From positions 3,703,501 through 3,767,500 of the forward strand of contig NZ_CP119409.1 in the NCBI RefSeq assembly GCF_029223885.1: a stretch of DNA of 64,000 nt, read 5' to 3'. This stretch comes from Pararhizobium gei (GTDB lineage: Bacteria; Pseudomonadota; Alphaproteobacteria; Rhizobiales; Rhizobiaceae). Every line of letters begins with the position of its first letter. Within the stretch, counting starts at the first letter, position 1. The position numbers were made by a program, and so were the translations under genes. The notes below the pieces were generated by a model. That model was not told the origin of the DNA. It saw only the letters and a program-made list of their open reading frames with translations, and did not search any database. Below are positions 18,686-27,851 of the stretch, one piece after another.

Positions 18686-19519
18686 TTAGTTCGAGCCCTT
18701 GAGGACTTGATCGACGGCCTTCTTGATCAGCTCATCGACGTGGCCGGTCGCGACCTTCTCTTCCAGGAAGATGTTGACCACTTCGACGTCGGAAGCCGCC
18801 ATGTCGTGCGGCAGGCCGAAGGACACGCCCTGCTTTGCGAGCGCCGGCGTCGGGCTGAACGCGACCGCCCAATCCGCATTTGCCTGCGTCAGAAGCAGGT
18901 TGGTGTCCGACGCGTCGACCAGGATGTCTGCACGCTTGGACGTCAGCGCCAGGCGAGTCTCGTCGTTGCCCGGCAGGCGCATGATCGTGGCAGTCTTGAC
19001 TGCGGACGAGATGGCCTTGTCCTGTGCGGTTCCGGACATCACCGCAATCGTCACGCCTTCCTTGTCGATGTCCGCGACGGTCGAGGCACCGGCAGGAATC
19101 TTCGGGTTGGCTTTGTTGTAGGCAAGCGAGATCTGGTATTCCATCGCGGGGACGGAGAACTGGACGGCCATGGCGCGAGCGGGCGTGCGGTTGAGGGCGA
19201 GGGACATATCCCACTTGCCCGCCTGAAGGCCAGCAACAATATTGTCCCAGGTCGTGTCGACGAATTCCGGTTTGACCTTCAGGGCGTCGGCAAATTCCTT
19301 GCAGAGATCCGCGAAGAAACCGGAATATTCACCGGTTGCGGGGTCGCGCATGACATAGGGTGGGGCTACCGCCGCACCACATTTCAGAGCGCCGGCCTTC
19401 TGCACGCCCTGCCAGTAACCTTCGGCGGTCTGGGCGTGAACGGACGTGGCAGACATGCCTGCCAAAAGGGCGAGCGCAGGCAACGCCCGCACGGCGGACG
19501 TGATCAACTTCGAGAGCAT
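18686..19519 (-). CDS. Periplasmic amino acid-binding protein of the ABC importer
   Basis: A 277-residue solute-binding protein of family 3 (polar amino acids). Residues 1-29 are a Sec signal peptide ending in TSVHA, followed by the mature start QTAEGYWQGVQKAG. The two-lobe core shows GEYSGFFADLCKEFADAL and WDMSLALNRTPARA, typical ligand-contact strands. It is the first gene of a ten-gene operon and has AGAGGAAAG before the ATG. The downstream enzymes suggest a hydroxyproline- or proline-like ligand; the sequence alone does not show this. Confidence 0.9.
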   Translation of the reverse strand: MLSKLITSAVRALPALALLAGMSATSVHAQTAEGYWQGVQKAGALKCGAAVAPPYVMRDPATGEYSGFFADLCKEFADALKVKPEFVDTTWDNIVAGLQAGKWDMSLALNRTPARAMAVQFSVPAMEYQISLAYNKANPKIPAGASTVADIDKEGVTIAVMSGTAQDKAISSAVKTATIMRLPGNDETRLALTSKRADILVDASDTNLLLTQANADWAVAFSPTPALAKQGVSFGLPHDMAASDVEVVNIFLEEKVATGHVDELIKKAVDQVLKGSN

Positions 19520-19590
19520 CGGCTTTCCTCTGTTTTGCTATGCGCGGGGTGCGCGGTTCCACTTGTCGGCTATGGCCGTTTCTATTGTTT

Positions 19591-19640
19591 ATGTCGGCTT
19601 CGTGTCGACTGAATAAAATATGTCAACAGCGTGTCGACAA
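19591..19640. promoter_or_regulatory. Putative GntR operators in the divergent promoter region
   Basis: The 198-base gap holds four related half-sites: ATGTCGGC (19591), GTGTCGAC (19602), ATGTCAAC (19620) and GTGTCGAC (19631). They form two pairs with 11-base spacing. The last contains the palindrome TGTCGACA. The position between the ABC operon and the gntR gene fits an operator for the adjacent GntR protein. Confidence 0.55.
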
Positions 19641-19717
19641 AGTCAAGCGGAAAAATTACATTGCTGTGACAGGGTTTTTCTGGCCCAATGCCACCCATGC
19701 AAAGGAAAGGGACCTAA

Positions 19718-20437
19718 GTGTCTGAAGAGACTGAAGTGAAAAGGGTGCGTGGAACCGGCTCGCGAAGCGTGTATGAGAGCCTGAGGAACGAGATTCTCTC
19801 GCTGGCTCTTCCACCGGGGCAGCTCCTTGACGAGACAACCTTGGCAGAGCGCTTCAACATGTCTCGCGCCCCGGTGCGAGAAGCGCTCATCCGGCTCGGG
19901 TCGGACGAATTGGTCGTGACACTCGCGAACCGCAGCACGATCGTCGCACCGATCGAGGTGGCGACGTTTCCCAAATACGTGGAAGCGCTCGATATCGCAC
20001 AACGGATGAACACACGTCTGGCGGCGGCGCTACGGACAGATGCGGATCTCAAGGTCATTGCCAAACGCGACAAGGTGTTCGCGGCAGCAGTCATGACCGG
20101 AAATCACCTATCCATGTCGGAAGCCAACAAAGCGTTCCACATGGCGATCGCCTATGCCGGCAAGAACCAGTATCTCGCCTCCTTCTACGAGAAGCTTCTT
20201 TCGCAGGGCCAGCGCATGCTTCACTTGCATTTCGAGTACCTTGAGAGGACCCACGAGGGTTATCTTCTGACGGACGAACATAACCAGATGTTCGAGGCGA
20301 TCCGCGATCGTAACATCGATTTGGCAGATGAGCTGGCGCATGCACACACAAGGCAGTTCCAGGACAATTTCATCAATTTCATGCGTGAGAACTACACGAC
20401 CGACGTCACGCTCGGCTCGTTGCGGGCGGCGGAGTAA
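19718..20437 (+). CDS. GntR-family (FadR/FCD type) transcription regulator
   Basis: A 239-residue regulator. The winged helix occupies about residues 15-80 with LRNEILSLALPPGQLLDE, TLAERFNMSRAPVREALIRL. The C-terminal all-helical FCD ligand domain follows, with His residues (KAFHMAI, TDEHNQMF, HAHTRQF) placed as metal ligands. The start is a GTG at 19718 behind AAGGAAAGGGA. It is divergent from the ten-gene importer/catabolic operon and three bases from the ProC-like gene, so it probably senses the imino acid or an intermediate and controls both units. Confidence 0.88.
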   Translation: MSEETEVKRVRGTGSRSVYESLRNEILSLALPPGQLLDETTLAERFNMSRAPVREALIRLGSDELVVTLANRSTIVAPIEVATFPKYVEALDIAQRMNTRLAAALRTDADLKVIAKRDKVFAAAVMTGNHLSMSEANKAFHMAIAYAGKNQYLASFYEKLLSQGQRMLHLHFEYLERTHEGYLLTDEHNQMFEAIRDRNIDLADELAHAHTRQFQDNFINFMRENYTTDVTLGSLRAAE

Positions 20438-20440
20438 GCG

Positions 20441-21229
20441 GTGTCGAAGAAGACGATAGGGTTCGTCGGGACCGGCGCGATCACCGAAGCGATGGTACGC
20501 GGTCTTCTGGCCGAACCCGCCTATGTTTCAACGATCCATGTTTCTCCACGGAATGCGGAGATTGCGACAAGGCTCGCGGCCGATTTCAGCTCCGTCGTAA
20601 TCGCACCGGACAACCAAGCCGTGATCGACAGCTCCGACATGGTATGTCTGGCGATACGTCCGCAGATCGCCGAGGATGTCATTCGAGCGCTGAAATTCCG
20701 GCCCGGCCAATCCGTACTCAGCGTGATCGCCGCGACCGATCGTGGCACCCTGCAGGCATGGATCCAGACGGACGTTCACCTTATCCAGGCCATTCCTTTG
20801 CCCTTCGTCGCGGACCGGCAGGGCGTCACGGCAATCTATCCTCCCGATGCTGAAGTGGCGGATCTCTTCGACACGCTTGGCCGGGCCGTTCAATGCGCTT
20901 CGAACAAGGAATACGATCTCCTCGCGGCGGCAAGCGCGCTGATGTCGACCTACTTCGGCTTCATGGCGTTCTCCGCAGGGTGGCTGGAGGCGAACGGCCT
21001 CGAAAGATCCAAGGGGCAGGTCTATCTGTCGACGCTGTTTCACAGTCTTGCCCAATGTGCCGATCGTCCGGACGTGCACTCGTTTGAGGAACTGAGCACG
21101 GGATTCGCGACCGTGGGCGGTCTGAACGAACAGGTTCTGTCGCACTTCGGTGAGAACGGCGGCGGCGAAGCTCTTAAGTCCGCGCTCGATTCAGTCCTTG
21201 CCCGCATCGAAGGCCGCAGTTCCCGCTAG
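20441..21229 (+). CDS. Pyrroline-5-carboxylate reductase-like protein (ProC family)
   Basis: A 262-residue NAD(P)-dependent reductase relative. The Rossmann loop is IGFVGTGAITEAM, with VSPRNAEIATRLA contacting the cofactor, AIRPQIAEDVIRAL in the middle and the helical dimer domain at the end (GGLNEQVL). Bacterial ProC is usually about 270 residues. It starts at a GTG three bases after the gntR stop, so the two are co-expressed. It may reduce pyrroline carboxylates formed in the neighbouring pathway; several such paralogues in catabolic loci have no tested function. Confidence 0.8.
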   Translation: MSKKTIGFVGTGAITEAMVRGLLAEPAYVSTIHVSPRNAEIATRLAADFSSVVIAPDNQAVIDSSDMVCLAIRPQIAEDVIRALKFRPGQSVLSVIAATDRGTLQAWIQTDVHLIQAIPLPFVADRQGVTAIYPPDAEVADLFDTLGRAVQCASNKEYDLLAAASALMSTYFGFMAFSAGWLEANGLERSKGQVYLSTLFHSLAQCADRPDVHSFEELSTGFATVGGLNEQVLSHFGENGGGEALKSALDSVLARIEGRSSR

Positions 21230-21254
21230 CAGTGTCTCGACAGCGGTGGTGAAA

Positions 21255-21803
21255 CTAGAATGTCGGGGGCGTGCAGGCGCTGATCACCTCGCATGGGACA
21301 GGCCCGACGCAGCGGAAGCGGTGCGGGCGGCGGCTTTCGAAATAGTAGGCGTCGCCTGGCCCAAGGATTCGACGCTCGTCATCGACGGTAACCTCCAGCC
21401 TTCCGGATAGCACGACGCCGCCCTCCTCCCCTTCATGGACGAGAGGCACCTTTCCGGTGTCTGTCCCTGGCTGGTAGCACTCCTTCAGGATCTGAAGGCT
21501 TCGTCCAAACATATTCTCTCCCACCTGGCGATAGGAGATACCACCCTTCCCGATTTCCACGAGTTCCTCTGCCGCGTAGAAAGCCTTTTTGGGCGTCTCC
21601 GGCTCAAGCGAGAAGAACTCCGCCAAGCCGATCGGAATGCCGTCAAGGATCCGTTTCAAGGCTCCGACGGAGGGATTGGTGCTGTTCGATTCGATCAGCG
21701 AGATCGTTGAGTTCGGCACGCCGGTTTTCTTGGCGAGCTCGCGTTGCGAGAGATTGTGGGCCGTCCGGACGTAACGCAGCCGGTTTCCGATATCGAAGGT
21801 CAT
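21255..21803 (-). CDS. XRE-cupin transcription regulator (PuuR-like)
   Basis: A 182-residue regulator with an N-terminal XRE helix-turn-helix (LSQRELAKKTGVPNSTISLI, about residues 20-40) and a C-terminal cupin (VPLVHEGEEGGVVLSGRLEV, then GPGDAYYFESRRPHRF). The layout is that of PuuR and relatives, which sense amino acids or polyamines. An upstream ATG at 21845 would add 14 residues; 21803 is preferred because MTFDIGNRLR is the usual family start. It diverges from the aminotransferase gene with a palindrome between, so it is its likely repressor. Confidence 0.85.
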   Translation of the reverse strand: MTFDIGNRLRYVRTAHNLSQRELAKKTGVPNSTISLIESNSTNPSVGALKRILDGIPIGLAEFFSLEPETPKKAFYAAEELVEIGKGGISYRQVGENMFGRSLQILKECYQPGTDTGKVPLVHEGEEGGVVLSGRLEVTVDDERRILGPGDAYYFESRRPHRFRCVGPVPCEVISACTPPTF

Positions 21804-21847
21804 GAGAGGGTGTTCGTGTTGTTCAACATAGCCAAAATTATACATCG

Positions 21848-21870
21848 AACCTATTATATTTCAATAGGTT
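21848..21870. promoter_or_regulatory. Palindromic operator between regulator and aminotransferase
   Basis: AACCTATT (21848-21855) and AATAGGTT (21863-21870) are perfect inverted copies around 7 bases. The site lies in the AT-rich divergent promoter between the XRE-cupin gene and the aminotransferase gene. Confidence 0.65.
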
Positions 21871-21942
21871 ACGAAGAGACAGAAAAGGGCTTGTTTCGAC
21901 ATCTGAAATGCCTGAAACAGGCCTCACGCGAAGGAGAGCAAG

Positions 21943-23277
21943 ATGGATCAGATCAACATGAAGAACGAACCGGTACTGGATAACTTCTGGATGCCGTTTA
22001 CCGCGAACCGCCAATTCAAGGCGGCGCCGCGTCTCCTCGCGTCGGCCGAGGGTATGTACTACACCGACGTGGACGGAAACCGGGTGTTGGACGGCACCGC
22101 GGGCCTGTGGTGCTGCAACGTCGGCCACGGGCGCAGGAAGATTTCCGAAGCGGTGGAGCGCCAGCTCACCACGCTGGACTTCGCCCCGACCTTCCAGATG
22201 GGCCACCCTATCGCCTTCGACTTCGCCGCAAAGCTCGCGAAGATCGCGCCAGGCGGGCCTGACAACCGGCTCGACCGGGTCTTCTTCACGGGCTCCGGAT
22301 CAGAGTCCGTCGACACCGCCTTGAAGATCGCGATCGCCTATCAGCGCGCCATCGGCCAGGGAACCCGCACCCGCATCATCGGCCGTGAGAAGGGCTACCA
22401 TGGCGTCGGCTTCGGTGGCATCTCCGTCGGCGGCCTGGTCAACAACCGCCGCATGTTCCCGCAGATTCCTGCCGACCACATGCGCCATGCGCTGGATGTC
22501 GAGCGCAACGCCTACTCCAAGGGCCTCCCCGCTCATGGCATCGAACTTGCCGATGACCTCGAACGCCTTGTGCAACTCCATGGTGCCGAGACGATCGCCG
22601 CCGTCATTGTCGAGCCGATGTCCGGTTCGGCAGGCGTCATTCTGCCTCCCAAGGGCTATCTCGACAAACTGCGCGCGACTGCCGACAAGCACGGCATCCT
22701 GCTCATCTTCGACGAAGTCATCACCGGCTTTGGCCGCCTTGGCACGCCGTTCGGCACGGACTATTTCGGCGTCGTTCCCGACCTCGTCACGACGGCCAAG
22801 GGCCTTACCAACGGCGCCATTCCGATGGGCGCAGTCTTCGCAGGCCGCAAGGTGTACGACGGACTGATGGTCGGCGCCGAAAACGCCATCGAACTGTTCC
22901 ATGGCTACACCTACTCGGGACACCCGGTTGCCTGCGCGGCGGGCATTGCCACCTTGGAGATCTACGAGGAGGAAGGCCTTCTCACCCGCGCCGCCGAACT
23001 CGCCGACCATTGGCAGGAGGCGCTTCACTCGCTGAAGGGCTCCCCGCATGTCGTCGACATCAGAAACCTGGGCCTCGTCGGCGCCATCGAACTGGCCCCG
23101 CGGGACGGCGCTGCGGGAACGCGCGCTTACGACGTCTTCGTCGACTGCTTCAAGAAGGGCCTGCTGATCCGCGTGACCGGCGACATCATCGCCCTCTCGC
23201 CGCCGTTGATCATCGAGAAATCCCAGATCGACGACATCGTTTCCACGATCAGCGAAGCGCTCAAGCGGGCAGTGTAA
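21943..23277 (+). CDS. Omega-amino acid (beta-alanine):pyruvate aminotransferase
   Basis: A 444-residue class III, PLP-dependent aminotransferase. Landmarks: WMPFTANRQFKAAPRLL at the start, GSGSESVDTALKIA binding the phosphate, the Asp in LIFDEVITGFGRLG, and the Schiff-base Lys in TTAKGLTNGAIPMGAV near residue 288. The N-terminal pattern fits the beta-alanine:pyruvate/omega-transaminase group, which moves a terminal amino group to pyruvate to make alanine. GGAGAGCAAG precedes the ATG. Alanine made here could be used by the racemase remnant and the dadA gene just downstream. The substrate range is not readable. Confidence 0.88.
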   Translation: MDQINMKNEPVLDNFWMPFTANRQFKAAPRLLASAEGMYYTDVDGNRVLDGTAGLWCCNVGHGRRKISEAVERQLTTLDFAPTFQMGHPIAFDFAAKLAKIAPGGPDNRLDRVFFTGSGSESVDTALKIAIAYQRAIGQGTRTRIIGREKGYHGVGFGGISVGGLVNNRRMFPQIPADHMRHALDVERNAYSKGLPAHGIELADDLERLVQLHGAETIAAVIVEPMSGSAGVILPPKGYLDKLRATADKHGILLIFDEVITGFGRLGTPFGTDYFGVVPDLVTTAKGLTNGAIPMGAVFAGRKVYDGLMVGAENAIELFHGYTYSGHPVACAAGIATLEIYEEEGLLTRAAELADHWQEALHSLKGSPHVVDIRNLGLVGAIELAPRDGAAGTRAYDVFVDCFKKGLLIRVTGDIIALSPPLIIEKSQIDDIVSTISEALKRAV

Positions 23278-23385
23278 CATTCCGTGCGGGTCGACTATCG
23301 GCCCGCACCACCACCTATCCGGAAATGAATTGTTTGCCTTGCAGGGCTATGAGTATTTGCGCTGCGGACACATCCCGACAGAAGG

Positions 23386-23586
23386 ATGCCGATCGTTGGC
23401 CGCGTCTCGATAGACAGCATCACGATCGACGTCATTGCCTTGGCACTTGGCAGCGTCCGTCCCGGCAGCCTTATAGACGTCCTCGGACCGAATCAGACGT
23501 TGGAAGACACCGCTCGCGATGCCGGGACAATTCCCGACGAAATCCTGACTGGCCTCGGCCACCGCTACCACCGCCAATATCGCTGA
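23386..23586 (+). pseudogene. dadX: C-terminal remnant of alanine racemase
   Basis: A 66-residue frame reading PIVGRVSIDSITIDV, later LEDTARDAGTIPDEILTGLG and RYHRQYR matches the last fifth of Alr/DadX. The active-site Tyr region and the PLP-binding barrel are missing; alanine racemase is about 370 residues. It sits 33 bases before dadA, the normal dadX-dadA neighbour. A deletion fused the racemase end to the intergenic region behind the aminotransferase, so the enzyme is lost here. Confidence 0.8.
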
Positions 23587-23619
23587 CGGCCGGAAGAGCC
23601 GCTTGTAATCGAGGGTAAC

Positions 23620-24918
23620 ATGAAAGTCGCAGTTCTCGGCGCCGGCATCATCGGCGTCACGTCCGCATATCAGCTTGCCAAGGCAGGTCACGACGTTGTC
23701 GTCGTCGATCGCCAGCCCGGCCCGGCTCTGGAGACGAGCTTTGCCAATGCAGGCGAGGTTTCATTCGGCTATTGCTCGCCTTGGGCGGCGCCTGGCATAC
23801 CTCAGAAGGCTCTGAAGTGGATCTTCATGGAGCACGCTCCACTGATCCTTCGTCCGAAGTTCGATGCCGCCATGCTCTCATGGATGCTGAAGATGCTGTC
23901 GAACTGCACCTACGAAAAATACGCTCTCAACAAGAGCCGCATGCTCCGCCTCTCGGACTACAGTCGCGCCGCCTTGACGGAACTGCGTGAGGAAACCGGA
24001 ATCGCATACGACGAACGCATGCGGGGGACCTTGCAACTTTTCAGGAACCAGCAGCAGCTCGACGCCTCCGCAAAGGACGTGACCGCACTGGCCGCCGATG
24101 GGATTCCTTACGAGGTTCTCGATCGCGACGAATGCATTCGCTACGAACCCGCTTTGGCACACGTCCGCGAGAAGATCGTCGGAGGGCTTCTCACTCCGGA
24201 GGACGAGACTGGCGACTGCTTCAAGTTCGCCAATGCACTTGAGAAGAAGGCGGCCGATCTCGGCGTTCGGTTTTCCTACGGCACGCCGATAAGGGGCGTG
24301 GATGTGGAGTCCGGTCGTGTTCGGGGCGTCGTGACCGGCAGCGGTCGCATCTCCGTCGATGCTGTCGTCGTCGCGCAGGGAAGCTATTCGCCGCTGCTCC
24401 TGAAGCCTCACGGCATCAATCTCCCGGTCTATCCAGTCAAGGGATATTCCTTGACGATACCGATCGACGATCCTTCCAGATCACCTGAATCGACCGTGAT
24501 GGACGAGACCTACAAGATCGCCATCACGCGTCTCGGCGACCGCATCCGAGTTGGGGGAATGGCAGAGATTTCCGGCTACAACAACGATCTTCGTGCGGCA
24601 CGCAGGAAAACCCTTGAGCATTCCGTCACCAATCTGTTTCCTGGCGGCGACGTTTCGAAGGCAAGCTTCTGGTCCGGCCTGCGCCCCATGACGCCGGACG
24701 GCACCCCAGTCATTGGTCCCACGAAGATCAACGGACTTTATCTAAACACGGGCCACGGAACTCTAGGCTGGACCATGAGCACCGGATCTGCGCGGGTACT
24801 GTCAGATTTGGTCAGCGGCCGTCTACCTGAGATCGACGCCGCCGGACTTGCAATAAGCCGCTATGGCGGTTCGGCAAGCACCACGATCACCGAAAGAGAG
24901 CTGGCCCGGGAAACCTGA
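23620..24918 (+). CDS. dadA: D-amino acid dehydrogenase
   Basis: A 432-residue FAD enzyme oxidising D-alanine and other D-amino acids to 2-oxo acids, passing electrons to the membrane quinone pool. The FAD loop is [19 protein letters not shown]; DadA hallmarks are [36 protein letters not shown] and the C-terminal [16 protein letters not shown] with [12 protein letters not shown]. Length and motifs fit full-size DadA. It follows a dadX remnant, so D-alanine must come from elsewhere or the enzyme serves other D-amino acids. A hairpin overlapping its stop ends the transcript. Confidence 0.92.
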   Translation: MKVAVLGAGIIGVTSAYQLAKAGHDVVVVDRQPGPALETSFANAGEVSFGYCSPWAAPGIPQKALKWIFMEHAPLILRPKFDAAMLSWMLKMLSNCTYEKYALNKSRMLRLSDYSRAALTELREETGIAYDERMRGTLQLFRNQQQLDASAKDVTALAADGIPYEVLDRDECIRYEPALAHVREKIVGGLLTPEDETGDCFKFANALEKKAADLGVRFSYGTPIRGVDVESGRVRGVVTGSGRISVDAVVVAQGSYSPLLLKPHGINLPVYPVKGYSLTIPIDDPSRSPESTVMDETYKIAITRLGDRIRVGGMAEISGYNNDLRAARRKTLEHSVTNLFPGGDVSKASFWSGLRPMTPDGTPVIGPTKINGLYLNTGHGTLGWTMSTGSARVLSDLVSGRLPEIDAAGLAISRYGGSASTTITERELARET

Positions 24919-24935
24919 ACAGTTTCGGGCGTTTT
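24904..24935 (+). terminator. Intrinsic terminator overlapping the dadA stop codon
   Basis: GCCCGGGAAAC and GTTTCGGGC pair with a two-base bulge around a short loop that contains the TGA, followed by GTTTT. Confidence 0.6.
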
Positions 24936-25114
24936 GACTTGTCTGCGGTTTCTTCCCAACCTTGAAAAGGAGGGTCTGGAGTGGACGGGATGGCGAGATT
25001 CCCTTCGAAAGAGCTACAGTCATTCTTCGGAGAGTATCTTGTTTCATGGCCAGGCACCCGCCCAGAAAGCCGAGACTATTTGATGACGTTTACGGGATGG
25101 GAAGCGACGCAAAC

Positions 25115-25405
25115 CTAGTCGATCCCGCCTATGACGAAGGACCGATAGTCCGCCCCGAGAAACCGGTGTTTCGCGGCAGCTTGGTATCCGGGACTGTCGT
25201 AAAAGGCGCGTGCCGCCTCCATAGTGGGAAAACTGACCATCACCACACCGTCGGGAGCTGCCCCCTCCAGAACGTCCTGAGGGCCGTGGGCGGCGAGTAC
25301 GGTTCCTCCCGACCCCCCCAGCAATGGCCTCAACATTTCCGCATAAGTCTGCAGTTCAGCTGCATCGCGGCTACGTTCTTGAATGAAAATGGCATAAGCG
25401 GTCAT
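25115..25405 (-). CDS. DUF1330 family small protein
   Basis: A 96-residue protein with the DUF1330 ferredoxin-like alpha/beta pattern: MTAYAIFIQERSRDAAEL, LEGAAPDGVVMVSFPTMEAA, ARAFYDSPGYQAAAKHR. The family is common in rhizobia and its biochemical role is not established. GGAGATTTAAC precedes the ATG. It stands alone, with about 230 bases to the ohr gene. Confidence 0.85.
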   Translation of the reverse strand: MTAYAIFIQERSRDAAELQTYAEMLRPLLGGSGGTVLAAHGPQDVLEGAAPDGVVMVSFPTMEAARAFYDSPGYQAAAKHRFLGADYRSFVIGGID

Positions 25406-25633
25406 GTTAAATCTCCTTAAGAGTTCCGGACCCGGTCGGTTGCAATTGACGACCTTGCTTAAGACGGGTCGTTTGAAGGCTGCGCGGGCTTGTCGAGGTC
25501 GAAGACGATATCGATCGCAGGGCGGATTTCGAGCTACGCTAGCCGTTGACGGGGGATATGCGGGAGCCGGATCTGCAGGTCAGGGATCGACGGTCGTCGC
25601 CCTTTCCCGTCACATCCGCCTCCCGCATCGACA

Positions 25634-26059
25634 TCAGATCGTCTTAACGGTGATGGCGACGTCGATATTGCCCCTTACCGCGTTCGAATAGGGGCACGTC
25701 GCATGGGCCGCCTGTACGATTTCCTCAGCCGTTGCCTGATCGAGACCGGTGATCGCGACGTCGAGCGCCACTGAAAGTGCAAAACCACCGCTGCCATTTG
25801 GCTGCAAACCCACTTCGGCCACGACCACGATGTCAGTATCCTTCACCCTGATCGCCTTGTTGCGGGTGACGTGGATCACCGCATTTTCGAAGCAGGCCGC
25901 ATAGCCGGCCGCGAACAGTTGCTCGGGATTAGTCGCACCGCCCTTGCCGCCCATCGTCGTGGGCAGCGCCAGCGGAAGATCAAGAAGGCCGTCTTCGCTG
26001 CGGACGGTACCGCTGCGGCCACCGATCGCGGTAACTTTGGTGCTGTAGAGTGCGCTCAT
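25634..26059 (-). CDS. ohr: Organic hydroperoxide resistance protein (Ohr/OsmC)
   Basis: A 141-residue thiol peroxidase that reduces organic hydroperoxides. The two redox Cys are in AGYAACFENAV (about residue 58) and ATCPYSNAVRGN (about 122), spaced as in Ohr. The start MSALYSTKVTAIGGRSG matches the family; an upstream in-frame extension lies in the SDR gap and is not needed. It begins 13 bases after the SDR gene on the same strand, so the two are co-transcribed and probably answer the same redox signal through the divergent TetR. Confidence 0.9.
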   Translation of the reverse strand: MSALYSTKVTAIGGRSGTVRSEDGLLDLPLALPTTMGGKGGATNPEQLFAAGYAACFENAVIHVTRNKAIRVKDTDIVVVAEVGLQPNGSGGFALSVALDVAITGLDQATAEEIVQAAHATCPYSNAVRGNIDVAITVKTI

Positions 26060-26072
26060 CCTCGGGCTCCTG

Positions 26073-26951
26073 TCACAGCATCTCTGACATGCCAAACGAG
26101 GTGAGCATCTCGTTCTGAATAGGGCGTACGGCCTCGTTCAGTCGATGGACACCGAAGTCCAGCCCTTCGGGCATGACGACCGTGCGCAATGGACGCCGCT
26201 CCGTAGCCTCGACCAGCTCCGCGATGGCATCGGCCACGCGCTGGGGCCGCGGGGGATTGGCCTCGTCCTGTCCATCATTGGCGTGCGCCTTGATCTGACC
26301 GGGGATCGCCGCGACCTCGCCGTAGGACGCAAGCACGGTCTGGTCGGATGGCTCCGGGCTCGACGAGATGAGGTTGCTCGGGAATGGCCCCGGCTCGACA
26401 ATGACGGAGTCGATTCCGAAGCCCTTCAGTTCATACCGATAGGCTTCGGCAAGCCCCTCGAGCGCAAACTTGCTCGCGGAGTAGGTGCCGAAGAACGGAA
26501 AAACCACCCGACCCATCAGGGATGTCACGTGCACGAGGAGTCCGCTGCCGGCGGCACGCATATGCGGCAGAACAGCGCGGTCTGCCCGTACGGCGCCGAA
26601 GAAATTCACCGCAAATAGCCGTTCGATGTCTGCCACCGTGTAGGCTTCGGTGACCCCGACGGGCATAAGTCCGGCATTGTTGACCAGAACATCGATCTTT
26701 CCGTGCTGCTTGAAGACCTGGTCGATCGTGGAATTGACCGAGGCCTCGTCGGCGACGTCCATTTCAAGGACTTGCAGCTCATGGCCTTCGGCTTTCGATG
26801 AGTCGATAAGGTCCGTTCGGACCTTAGCATTTCTTCCCTCAACGTCCCGCATGGTCGCAACCACCGTATGGCCCCGCCTTGCGAGTTCCAGCACCGTGAG
26901 GTTTCCGAAACCACTGCTTGCGCCTGTGACAATAACGACTTTTCCGCTCAT
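26073..26951 (-). CDS. Short-chain dehydrogenase/reductase
   Basis: A 292-residue SDR with VIVTGASSGFGNLTVLELA at the start, NNAG near residue 90, and catalytic Ser in VTSLMGRVVFPFFGTY with YSASK. An Arg after the second strand (ATMRDVEGR) hints at NADP(H). The extended C-terminus (about 250 onward) is like the NADP-dependent SDRs found beside TetR genes. It is the first gene of an SDR-ohr pair, divergent from a TetR regulator with a palindromic operator between. Substrate unknown. Confidence 0.85.
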   Translation of the reverse strand: MSGKVVIVTGASSGFGNLTVLELARRGHTVVATMRDVEGRNAKVRTDLIDSSKAEGHELQVLEMDVADEASVNSTIDQVFKQHGKIDVLVNNAGLMPVGVTEAYTVADIERLFAVNFFGAVRADRAVLPHMRAAGSGLLVHVTSLMGRVVFPFFGTYSASKFALEGLAEAYRYELKGFGIDSVIVEPGPFPSNLISSSPEPSDQTVLASYGEVAAIPGQIKAHANDGQDEANPPRPQRVADAIAELVEATERRPLRTVVMPEGLDFGVHRLNEAVRPIQNEMLTSFGMSEML

Positions 26952-26994
26952 CTTCAGTTCTCTCTCTTTGAAATCCTTTGGCCGTAAACCGTCA

Positions 26995-27049
26995 ATAGAC
27001 AGACCTGTATGTATTTGCAATCCCGGAATTTACAGAATAGTCTGTCTAT
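26995..27049. promoter_or_regulatory. Inverted-repeat operator between SDR and TetR genes
   Basis: ATAGACAGAC (26995-27004) and GTCTGTCTAT (27040-27049) are perfect inverted copies 35 bases apart. The TAGACAGAC element is typical of TetR targets controlling oxidoreductase genes. One copy overlaps each presumed promoter. Confidence 0.65.
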
Positions 27050-27078
27050 ATGTCGGCCAATGATCTGAGGTGACGGAA

Positions 27079-27702
27079 ATGCAGACGCGCAGCGTGCTTG
27101 AGTTTGTAGATGTGGATGGGCACTCGCTTGAAGCCCTCGCCCCGCGAGAGCGCATCTTAAAGACTGCTTCTGACCTGTTTTACCGGCTTAGCATCAACTC
27201 GGTCGGGATAGATCGGATCATCGCCGAGAGCGGCGTGGCGAAGATGACTTTTTACAAGCACTTCCCTTCGAAGGCCGCCCTCATCGCTACCTATCTGCGC
27301 CACAAGAGAGTCATCTGGTTCCAGATGCTCGCGACCGCGACCGAAAAGCCTGGCCTATCGCCACCTGAGCGGGTGCTCGCGATTTTCGACGCGATAGATG
27401 AACCGCTGCGCGCGCCTACTTTCCGCGGCTGTTCTTTCGCAAGAGGATTGGCGGAATTCGGACCCGAGGCAAACACCCCGGAGGTGCAGGCGACGATTGC
27501 CGAGTATTTCAAGGAACTGCATGAATTCGTTGCATCGCTCATTGAGCCGCTCGCTTTGAGTAACCCTGAGCGAACCATCATCCAGATCTTGTCGCTTCTC
27601 CAAGGCTCGTTTGTGATGGCGCAATCCATTCCTAACGGTGAAATTGTCGCGGCAAACCGCGATGCGGCCAGACTGCTATTGGAGCATTGGCTGTCCGACT
27701 GA
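27079..27702 (+). CDS. TetR-family transcription regulator
   Basis: A 207-residue regulator with the DNA-binding start ERILKTASDLFYRL, SVGIDRIIAESGVAKMTFYK and HFPSKAALIATYL. The C-terminal domain contains RGCSFARGLAEF, a Cys-bearing motif seen in the AcrR-like subgroup. The ATG at 27079 is used rather than a GTG three codons upstream. It is divergent from the SDR-ohr pair and likely represses it through the TAGACAGAC sites. Confidence 0.87.
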   Translation: MQTRSVLEFVDVDGHSLEALAPRERILKTASDLFYRLSINSVGIDRIIAESGVAKMTFYKHFPSKAALIATYLRHKRVIWFQMLATATEKPGLSPPERVLAIFDAIDEPLRAPTFRGCSFARGLAEFGPEANTPEVQATIAEYFKELHEFVASLIEPLALSNPERTIIQILSLLQGSFVMAQSIPNGEIVAANRDAARLLLEHWLSD

Positions 27703-27851
27703 TTCCGTCAGGCAGGCGCCCCGATTGGCGCCTTCCCTCTCCGACCCAACAACTTTCGCACAGCCTGCAGAAAATCCTGGGGAGGCCAGGCAGCGCAATT
27801 CTCTCGTTCTGGCAATGCGCGATGCCCGGTTGCTGCAGCGGGATATGCCAC

